This document shows positions 1 to 8,345 of a stretch of DNA of 9,471 nucleotides, in pieces. This DNA is from JACZQZ01 sp046756945. Lineage in GTDB: Bacteria; Pseudomonadota; Alphaproteobacteria; Rhodospirillales; 2-02-FULL-58-16. The translations under genes were made by a program, and so were the position numbers. How positions within the stretch are numbered: position 1 is the stretch's first letter; the number at the start of each line of letters is the position of its first letter. The notes beneath the pieces are model-generated. The model was not told where the DNA came from, did not search any database, and saw only the letters and a program-made list of their open reading frames with translations. The stretch is taken from positions 1-9,471 of the forward strand of contig JBHHXI010000118.1 in NCBI GenBank assembly GCA_046756945.1, in the 5' to 3' direction.

Positions 1-11
1 GGCTCCTCGGG

Positions 12-30
12 ATGAGAATTCTCATATAAT
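12..30. promoter_or_regulatory. Palindrome overlapping a TATAAT hexamer (possible promoter/operator)
   Basis: ATGAGAATTCTCAT at 12-25 is a perfect 14-bp palindrome. Its last T is the first base of a perfect TATAAT hexamer at 25-30. A palindrome touching a -10 box is a common repressor arrangement, and TGAGAA/TTCTCA half-sites resemble Fur-type boxes, but the central NAT usually seen between them is absent. No good -35 hexamer is visible about 17 bases upstream, where the window begins. It could drive the sahR operon with a leader of about 180 nt, or serve a gene outside the window. The palindrome is seen directly; its role is a guess. Confidence 0.35.
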
Positions 31-43
31 CAATCACTTACCC

Positions 44-83
44 GGCAGGCTGAGGAGGCGCGACCCTTTTTCCGCAGCCTGCC
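44..83 (+). other. Strong GC-rich stem-loop in the leader region
   Basis: GGCAGGCTG at 44-52 is exactly complementary to CAGCCTGCC at 75-83. After one A/G mismatch the stem continues with 54-55 against 72-73, leaving a loop of about 16 nt. Just downstream, CCAGGG (82-87) can pair with CCCTGG (127-132), and GGGGC (85-89) with GCCCC (102-106). These last two are mutually exclusive, and the first shares two bases with the main stem, so the leader could switch between folds. No U-run follows, so it is not a classical intrinsic terminator. It matches no riboswitch class I can recognise. It may be leader RNA of the sahR operon or the 3' end of an upstream transcript. Confidence 0.5.
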
Positions 84-129
84 AGGGGCCGCGGATGGGA
101 CGCCCCCGGGACCACGAAAAAAAAGACCC

Positions 130-156
130 TGGACGGCACGCCGAAAAATATATAAA
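130..156 (+). promoter_or_regulatory. Weak sigma70-like promoter candidate overlapping the operator
   Basis: TATAAA at 151-156 differs from the -10 consensus at one position. TGGACG at 130-135 matches TTGACA at four of six positions, with a 15-base spacer that is shorter than ideal. The -10 lies wholly inside the inverted repeat at 148-171, so a bound repressor would block it. The AT-rich tract in an otherwise GC-rich leader supports a promoter here, but the exact boxes are uncertain. Confidence 0.3.
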
Positions 157-171
157 GATATGTTTATATAT
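148..171. promoter_or_regulatory. 24-bp inverted repeat, probable SahR operator
   Basis: The arms ATATATAAA (148-156) and TTTATATAT (163-171) are perfect reverse complements. The central GATATG continues the dyad except for one G/G mismatch (157/162), so 11 of 12 base pairs match. It ends 48 bases before the GTG of the ArsR-methyltransferase fusion gene. An AT-rich dyad of this size at the promoter is typical of ArsR-family operators. SahR repressors are known to bind palindromes upstream of SAM-cycle genes and to leave them when SAH rises. That this site is bound by the adjacent gene's product is inference from position, symmetry and family. Confidence 0.7.
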
Positions 172-206
172 GCAATCTTATCAGGTTGATGGCATGGATC
201 CCTCGC

Positions 207-214
207 AAGGAGGA
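207..214 (+). promoter_or_regulatory. Ribosome binding site fixing the sahR GTG start
   Basis: AAGGAGGA is a near-ideal Shine-Dalgarno sequence, five bases ahead of GTG at 220. No other start codon in that frame lies nearby upstream, and the winged-helix domain begins within the first dozen codons. This decides the GTG start. Confidence 0.85.
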
Positions 215-219
215 CCGCG

Positions 220-1161
220 GTGCAACCCCTGTTGACGGCTTTGCGGGCGGTGGCGGAACCGACGCGCCTGCGTCTGCTGGCGCTCAGCGCCCTGGGCGAG
301 CTGAGTGTCGGCGAGATGGTGCAGGTCCTCGGCCAGAGCCAGCCCAGGGTGTCGCGCCACCTCAAGCTTCTCGCCGAGGCCGGCCTGCTCGACCGCTTCC
401 GCGAGGGCAGCCGGATCTACCACCGTCTGGTCCGCGACGGGCCCGGGGCCGAGATCGCCCGGCACCTGATCGCCATGTTGCCCGAGGACGATCAGGATCT
501 GGCCCTCGATCTGGAGCGCCTGGCCGGGGTCAAGGCGGGCCGCGCGCGGGCGGCGGCGGCCTATTTCCGCAGGAACGCCGCCCGTTGGAACGAACTGCGC
601 TCCCTCTATGTGGACGAACGCGAGGTCGAACGGGTGCTCGCCGGGTTCCTGCCCGCCCAGGGCATCCGCGACCTGCTCGACGTGGGCACCGGAACCGGGC
701 GCATGCTCGAGCTTTTCGGCCCGCGGGTGACCCACGCCCAGGGCATCGACCTGTCGCGCGAGATGCTGGCCGTGGCGCGGGCCAACCTGGAACGGGCCGG
801 CCTGAAGAACTGCGCGGTGCGCCAGGCCGACATGTTTCAGCTGCCCTTTCGGGGCGCTTCGTTCGACGCCGTGACCATCCATCAGGTGCTGCACTATGTC
901 GACAATCCCGGCCCGGTGATCGCCGAGGCGGCGCGGGTGCTGCGCCCCGGCGGGCAGATGCTGGTGGCGGACTTCGCGCCCCACGACCTCGAGTCCCTGC
1001 GCAGCGAACACGAACACCGCCGGCTCGGGTTCGGCGATTCCGAGGTCGCCGGATGGTTCGCCGCTGCCCATCTTGTAACCAGGGAGGTCGTGCATCTGCC
1101 GGGCGACCCCCTGACCGTGACCGTGTGGCTGGCGGCCAAGCCGGAGGAGACCGCCGGGTGA
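220..1161 (+). CDS. sahR: ArsR-family regulator fused to SAM-methyltransferase-like sensor domain (SahR type)
   Basis: This 313-residue cytoplasmic protein is probably the SAH-responsive repressor of the SAM cycle. Residues about 5-72 form an ArsR-type winged helix: EPTRLRLL at 13-20, and recognition helix SQPRVSRHLKLL at 40-51. The metal-binding cysteines of ArsR/SmtB sensors are absent (ELSVGEM at 27-33), so a metal sensor is unlikely. Residues about 115-308 form a class I Rossmann methyltransferase-like domain with motif I LDVGTGTG (153-160), an acidic residue after strand 2 (D177), and D204 in ADMFQLPF. SahR proteins are known to have this architecture, to use the methylase-like domain to bind SAH, and to control ahcY, metE/metH, metF and metK. 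Linkage to metF and metH, with an operator-like dyad upstream, supports the call. Its stop TGA overlaps the metF ATG by one base, so it is cotranscribed and probably autoregulated. Residual methyltransferase activity cannot be excluded. Confidence 0.87.
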   Translation: MQPLLTALRAVAEPTRLRLLALSALGELSVGEMVQVLGQSQPRVSRHLKLLAEAGLLDRFREGSRIYHRLVRDGPGAEIARHLIAMLPEDDQDLALDLERLAGVKAGRARAAAAYFRRNAARWNELRSLYVDEREVERVLAGFLPAQGIRDLLDVGTGTGRMLELFGPRVTHAQGIDLSREMLAVARANLERAGLKNCAVRQADMFQLPFRGASFDAVTIHQVLHYVDNPGPVIAEAARVLRPGGQMLVADFAPHDLESLRSEHEHRRLGFGDSEVAGWFAAAHLVTREVVHLPGDPLTVTVWLAAKPEETAG

Positions 1162-2113
1162 TGGCTTCGACGAAAAAAAAGACCGCGGGGGCGCCGGCCG
1201 CCCGGCCCTCCCTGGCCGTGGCGTCGCCCCTTCCCCGCGACGTCCGGGTGTCGTTCGAGTTTTTTCCGCCGAAGACGGAAAAGATGGAGGACATCCTGTG
1301 GGACAGCATCCAGCGCCTGGCGCCCCTTGAGCCGGCGTACGTCTCGGTCACCTACGGCGCCGGGGGCTCGACCCGCCAGCGCACCCACGCCACGGTGGTG
1401 CGCATCCGCCGGGAAACGGTGCTGGAGCCGGCCGCCCACCTCACCTGTGTCGGCGCGCCCCGCGACGAAATCGACGAGGTGGCGCGGCGGTACTGGCGCT
1501 CGGGCATCCGCCACGTCGTCGCCCTGCGCGGGGATCCGCCCGACGACGTGGACCGCTATGAGCCCCATCCCGGCGGCTATGCCTATGCGTCCGACCTGGT
1601 GGCGGGGTTGAAAAGGGTGGCCGACTTCGAAATCAGCGTCGCCGCCTTTCCCGAGGTTCACCCCCAGGCGGCCAGCGCCGAGGCCGATCTGGACAACCTC
1701 AAGCGCAAGATCGACGCCGGCGCCACCCGCGCCATCACCCAGTTCTTCTTCGACGCCGACATCTACCTCAGGTTCCTCGAGCGCGCCCGCGCCGCCGGCG
1801 TCACCGTGCCCATCGTGCCGGGCATCCTGCCGGTGACCAATTTCGCCCGCGTCGTGCAGTTCGCCGCCATCTGCGGGACCCGGGTTCCGGGCTGGATGGC
1901 CGATCTTTTCGAAGGGCTGGACGACCGTCCCGATACCCGCAGGCTGGTGGCGGCGACGGTGGCGGCCGAACAGTGCCGGGCGCTGTATGCCAACGGCGTC
2001 AACGACTTCCATTTCTACACGCTCAACCGGGCCGAACTGACCTATGCCATCTGCCACATGCTCGGCGTGCGGGCGAAGGCGGAGCCGACCGGCCAGGAGC
2101 TGAAGGCCGCCCC

Positions 2114-2117
<4 letters not shown>
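1161..2117 (+). CDS. metF: 5,10-methylenetetrahydrofolate reductase
   Basis: This FAD enzyme of 318 residues reduces 5,10-methylene-THF to 5-methyl-THF, the methyl donor used by the MetH encoded next. It aligns closely along its length with E. coli MetF as I recall it. VSFEFFPPKT (30-39) carries E33, matching catalytic Glu28. VSVTYGAGGSTR (61-72) follows. ALRGD (121-125) carries D125, matching Asp120. ITQFFFD (192-198) carries Q194, matching Gln183, and F234 matches Phe223. The C-terminal stretch has DFHFYTLNRAE (282-292). It differs by about six extra residues after D125, a slightly longer basic N-terminus (MASTKKKT), and a short polar tail. The ATG overlaps the sahR stop as TGATG; GGAGGAG (1143-1149) is the likely ribosome binding site. 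The reading frame stays open to 186, but that upstream part is a shadow of sahR. An A8 run lies in codons 4-7. The 3' end overlaps metH by ATGA. Confidence 0.97.
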
Positions 2118-5809
<3,692 letters not shown>

Positions 5810-5853
5810 AGCCGCGGAAGGGGCTTGGTGGTGAATGCGTTTTTTCTTTTCCC

Positions 5854-5873
5854 CTGCGTCCCTTTGCGTCCTC
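5854..5873 (+). repeat. 20-nt direct repeat, copy 1
   Basis: CTGCGTCCCTTTGCGTCCTC occurs here and again, without a mismatch, at 5937-5956, 83 bases later. The flanking bases differ on both sides, so the repeat ends are sharp. Sequences of the type TGCGTCC...CTCCGCGTT are, from memory, frequent intergenic repeats in many bacterial genomes. This copy lacks the following CGCGTTAA and so looks truncated, with the motif broken after CCTC. Confidence 0.85.
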
Positions 5874-5909
5874 GTATGTTTCCGGCAAGTTTGGTGTCTG
5901 GGATACTGC

Positions 5910-5934
5910 AATTAAGGGGACACCTTACTTAATT
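5910..5934 (+). repeat. REP-like hairpin, possible orphan end of a Y1-transposase (RAYT) family
   Basis: AATTAAG (5910-5916) and CTTAATT (5928-5934) are perfect complements around an 11-nt loop containing GGGACACC. A competing pairing joins GGTGTC (5893-5898) to GACACC (5919-5924). Sequences of the form AATTAAGGGGACA...CTTAATT are, as I recall, common beside REP-associated tyrosine transposases of the IS200/IS605-related Y1 group. No transposase gene is present, so this would be a stand-alone repeat mobilised in trans or a relic. The structure is seen directly; the family assignment is recollection. Confidence 0.6.
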
Positions 5935-5936
5935 CT

Positions 5937-5956
5937 CTGCGTCCCTTTGCGTCCTC
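5937..5956 (+). repeat. 20-nt direct repeat, copy 2
   Basis: This is an exact second copy of the sequence at 5854-5873. It runs straight into CGCGTTAAG and forms the left arm of the imperfect dyad described next, so it appears to be the more complete copy. The 63 bases between the copies (5874-5936) contain the REP-like hairpin. Confidence 0.85.
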
Positions 5957-5991
5957 CGCGTTAAGATTTTAAACGCCGCGGACACGGAGGA
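5952..5991. repeat. GC-rich imperfect dyad (intergenic palindromic repeat)
   Basis: TCCTCC (5952-5957) pairs with GGAGGA (5986-5991). Inside it, GCGTTAA (5958-5964) pairs with TTAAACGC (5969-5976) with one bulged base. A second GGAGGA at 5996-6001 offers an alternative outer pairing. Together with the preceding 20-nt repeat this forms a palindromic module typical of non-coding repeats dispersed between genes. It could act as an RNA stem between the two operons, but no U-run follows on the + strand. Copy number in the genome cannot be judged from the window. Confidence 0.55.
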
Positions 5992-6077
5992 TCGCGGAGG
6001 AATTCAAAAATGAACGCGCCGTAAGATGCGGCGCCGGGCAACAAAACCCTCTTTGGATGATTCGCCGTCCCGGTGTG

Positions 6078-6086
6078 TGGTAGCAT
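6078..6086 (+). promoter_or_regulatory. Weak extended -10 promoter candidate for the second operon
   Basis: TGGTAGCAT combines the TGn extension with TAGCAT, matching TATAAT at four of six positions. It lies 47 bases before the ATG at 6133. The only TTGAC-like hexamer, TTGGAT at 6053-6058, is 22 bases away, too far for a standard sigma70 spacer. A promoter must exist somewhere in this gap unless metH transcription reads through; this is the best site seen, with low certainty. Confidence 0.25.
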
Positions 6087-6132
6087 CGCTGGGTTGCCGG
6101 GGCCCGTTTCTCACGAATGGGATGACGCCGCC

Positions 6133-7044
6133 ATGGGGTTCCTGATCGGCCTGTTCGCCTTCGCCCTGGTTTCGGCGCCGGCTTCGGCGCAGGAACGCTA
6201 TGCCCCCTGGGCGGGAGCGGAACCATCGGTGTCCGCGGACCGCGAGCGCCTGCAGGGGTTTGTCGACCGCCTGAACGCCCTCGTCGACGAAGGGGAAAAG
6301 GCCCGCGCCGCCGACCCCCGGTTCCTGCGCGACCTGCGCGGCCTGGCGCGCGGCTACGACCGGCCGTGGCGCAGGCTCGTCCTCGCCGACGACTTCGGCG
6401 ACGGCAACTTCACCGCCGATCCGGCGTGGACGGTGACGGCGGGGCGCTATTGGGTCGAGGGCGGCTGGGGGCTCAGAAGCAAGGTCGATTCCGCCGCCGC
6501 CCAACCCCAGCAGCGCAAGCAGGGAAAACGCTCCGGGCGGGATGCGGCGCTGGCCATTCTCGGCACCATCCTCGGTCAACCGGCGGGGCAGGGGGAAGGC
6601 GGGGGACCGGCGGCAACCGGCGTCGCCGCCGCCGCCGCGATCCACGCCGGCGCGCCTATCACCAACGCCTTCTCCATCGAAATCGAGCTCAGCTCCTGGC
6701 TCGGCCAGGGGCGCCTGGAGTTCGGCCCCTACCAGGGGGCGCAGCGGGGCGCCGGCTACCGGCTGGCCTACACGCCGGGCGGCGCGCTGGAACTGCTCAG
6801 GGTTTCGCCCTGGGGCTCCAGCGTCGTCGAGCGCGTGGCCGGGCCGGTGACCCTGGAAGACAAGAAGCCCCACCGCATCGAATGGACGCGGCGCGCCGAC
6901 GGCGAGATGGCCGTCGCGCTGGACGGCAAGGCGCTGTTCACGGCGATCGACCGCGGCTTCACCGATCCCTTCGACGGCTTCGTGATGGTCAACCGGGGCG
7001 GCGACTACATCGTCAAGCGCCTGGCAATCTACGGGACGGAGTAG
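6133..7044 (+). CDS. Exported protein with probable ConA/LamG-like beta-sandwich domain
   Basis: A 303-residue protein I do not recognise by name. Residues 1-19 look like a Sec signal peptide: hydrophobic GFLIGLFAFALVSA, then ASA before Q20, a good signal peptidase I site. No lipobox cysteine is present, so a soluble periplasmic protein is expected. The n-region lacks a basic residue, which is unusual. Residues about 34-75 are charged and probably helical. Residues 81-303 resemble LamG/DUF1080-type jelly rolls: LADDFGDGNF (84-93) and WTVTAGRYWVEGGWGL (99-114), later FSIEIELSSWLGQGRLEFG (180-198), GYRLAYTP, HRIEWTRRADGEMAVALDGKALF and a closing VKRLAIYG. An Ala/Gly/Gln-rich insertion (about 121-172) interrupts it. 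The frame stays open to GTG 6073 and TTG 6094, but ATG 6133 puts the signal peptide at the N-terminus; GGGA (6119-6122) is a weak ribosome binding site. YjgN starts five bases after the stop, suggesting a linked envelope role. Confidence 0.7.
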   Translation: MGFLIGLFAFALVSAPASAQERYAPWAGAEPSVSADRERLQGFVDRLNALVDEGEKARAADPRFLRDLRGLARGYDRPWRRLVLADDFGDGNFTADPAWTVTAGRYWVEGGWGLRSKVDSAAAQPQQRKQGKRSGRDAALAILGTILGQPAGQGEGGGPAATGVAAAAAIHAGAPITNAFSIEIELSSWLGQGRLEFGPYQGAQRGAGYRLAYTPGGALELLRVSPWGSSVVERVAGPVTLEDKKPHRIEWTRRADGEMAVALDGKALFTAIDRGFTDPFDGFVMVNRGGDYIVKRLAIYGTE

Positions 7045-7049
7045 GCCGG

Positions 7050-8342
7050 GTGCCCCTCATTCCGCCGGCCGGCTTCGGCCGCCGCCGCCCGGCGGATGCG
7101 GGATCGAAGGCGAGCGGGGCCGGGAGCGCAGGGACGGCCGCGGCGCCGGCCGGCGCGGCGGGTCCGGTCGAGTTCACCGGCCGGCGCGGGCCTTTGTTCA
7201 AGCGGCTTGTCAAGAACGCGGTGTTCAACCTGCTCACCCTTTGGATTTACCGCTTCTGGGCCAAGACCTGGATCCGGCGCTACTTCTGGAACAACATCCG
7301 CATCAACGGCGATCCCCTGGAATACACCGGCCTGCCGTCGGAGCTGTTTATCGGTTTCCTGATCGTCCTCGCCATACTGGTGCCCCTCGGCCTGGCCTAC
7401 GAGGGGGCGCGGATGGTGCTCGAATCGGCGTCCGAAGACGCCCGGAGAATGGTGGATATCGCCTATTTCCTGGTACTGTTCGTCCTCATCCAGGTGGCGT
7501 TCTACCGCATGTGGCGCTATCGCCTGACCCGCACCACCTGGCGCGGCATCCGCTTCGGGCTGGACGGCTCGACCCGGCGTTTCCTCGGCCTGTCCGTCGC
7601 CTGGAGTTTTTTCACCGTGGTCACGCTGGGCATGGCCTATCCGTGGATGCGCGTCGCCCTCATGCGCTATCGCATCCAGCACACGCGCTTCGGACAGACC
7701 CGGTTCGATTTCGCCGGTTCGGGAAAGGCCCTGTTCGGGCCCTTTTTGCTCGCCTTCGGCCTGCCCGTGGTCCTGACCGTGGCGTTCCTGGCGGCCAATC
7801 CGGACCTGGGCGGGGGCGTCGTGGCTTTCGTCGGGGCCGGCGCGCAGCCCGAATTCCCGGACGGCGAGTTTCGCGCCCCGGCATTGCTGCTCGTCTGGCT
7901 CGCCGTGCCGTTCCTCTATATCTGGTACCGCGTTTGGGAGTTCCGCTACATGGTCGGCTGTACCGGGTTCGCCGACGTGTCCTTCGCCTCGGCGGCCGGG
8001 TCCGCGCGGATCATCTGGATGAGCGTGCTTACCGTCGGCGCGATGATTGGCCTTGCGGCCGCCATCATTGGCCTTGTGGCCGTCGTCGCCGGCGGCGTGT
8101 TCTCGACGGCGGCGGACTCGTCGCCGGCGGCGGCGTTTGGGGTCCCGCTGGCGGTCGTCCTCGTTATCATCGTCATGCCCATCCTCAGTTACCTCATCCT
8201 GCGCTACGAGATCGTCGCCCACGTCTGCCGGACCCTGGAGATCAGCGACATGGCCGCGTTCGGCCGGGTCGTCCAGTCGACAAAGGATGTGCCCGCCACC
8301 GGCGAAGGCCTGGCCGACGCCTTCGACGTGGGAGCGATATAA
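7050..8342 (+). CDS. YjgN/DUF898 family polytopic inner-membrane protein
   Basis: A 430-residue membrane protein of the DUF898 (YjgN) family, whose molecular function is unknown. An Ala/Gly/Pro-rich N-terminal tail (1-39) precedes the first family module, FTGRRGPLF (42-50), then NLLTLWIYRFWAKTWIRRYFW (60-80) and EYTG (91-94). A second module follows around 171-235, with VVTLGMAYPWMRVALMRYR (190-208) and FAGSGKALF (221-229). Hydrophobic segments near 52-68, 99-119, 136-153, 178-197, 229-248, 277-296, 321-349 and 364-384 suggest about eight membrane spans; some may be re-entrant or peripheral. GTG 7050 is the only start before the conserved domain and has GGAG (7038-7041) eight bases upstream; reading upstream of it shadows the previous gene. 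The stop is three bases before the M48 gene. YjgN-M48 pairs recur in Proteobacteria, so it may be a membrane partner, anchor or substrate conduit for the protease (inference). Confidence 0.88.
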   Translation: MPLIPPAGFGRRRPADAGSKASGAGSAGTAAAPAGAAGPVEFTGRRGPLFKRLVKNAVFNLLTLWIYRFWAKTWIRRYFWNNIRINGDPLEYTGLPSELFIGFLIVLAILVPLGLAYEGARMVLESASEDARRMVDIAYFLVLFVLIQVAFYRMWRYRLTRTTWRGIRFGLDGSTRRFLGLSVAWSFFTVVTLGMAYPWMRVALMRYRIQHTRFGQTRFDFAGSGKALFGPFLLAFGLPVVLTVAFLAANPDLGGGVVAFVGAGAQPEFPDGEFRAPALLLVWLAVPFLYIWYRVWEFRYMVGCTGFADVSFASAAGSARIIWMSVLTVGAMIGLAAAIIGLVAVVAGGVFSTAADSSPAAAFGVPLAVVLVIIVMPILSYLILRYEIVAHVCRTLEISDMAAFGRVVQSTKDVPATGEGLADAFDVGAI

Positions 8343-8345
8343 CCC

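Larger units (their letters stand above)
5810..6132. other. Gene-free interoperon gap with repeats
   Basis: These 323 bases separate the methionine operon from the membrane-protein operon. They hold no credible ORF, and the composition shifts to mixed AT-rich and GC-rich patches. Features listed separately are two identical 20-nt repeats, a 7-bp hairpin between them, a GC-rich imperfect dyad and a weak promoter candidate. A further small hairpin is GCGCC (6016-6020) against GGCGC (6030-6034). A T-rich stretch (5840-5850) follows the end of metH, but the only nearby stem is five base pairs (AAGCC 5809-5813 with GGCTT 5822-5826) and lies 14 bases away. No convincing intrinsic terminator for metH is visible. 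Confidence 0.8.

Noticed and set aside
44..132. SAH, SAM-II or cobalamin riboswitch upstream of sahR-metF-metH
   Set aside because: A GAGGAG string in the stem-loop recalls the SAH riboswitch, but the required pseudoknot partner and the conserved core are missing, and no B12-box-like sequence is seen. Control by the SahR protein explains the context.
186..1160. Upstream extension of the metF frame to a start at 186
   Set aside because: The extension overlaps all of sahR and translates to a low-complexity Arg/Gly/Pro-rich sequence. MetF family length and the TGATG overlap support the start at 1161.
6073..6132. Upstream GTG (6073) or TTG (6094) start for the exported protein
   Set aside because: These starts would add non-hydrophobic residues before the signal peptide, without improving its charge, and lack a good ribosome binding site. 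ATG at 6133 gives a clean N-terminal signal sequence.
8046..8082. Tandem 16-nt near-repeat (15 of 16 identical) in yjgN
   Set aside because: The copies are 21 bases apart and encode two similar 7-residue turns of a hydrophobic helix (IGLAAAI, IGLVAVV). This is a coding effect in a transmembrane segment, not a separate element.
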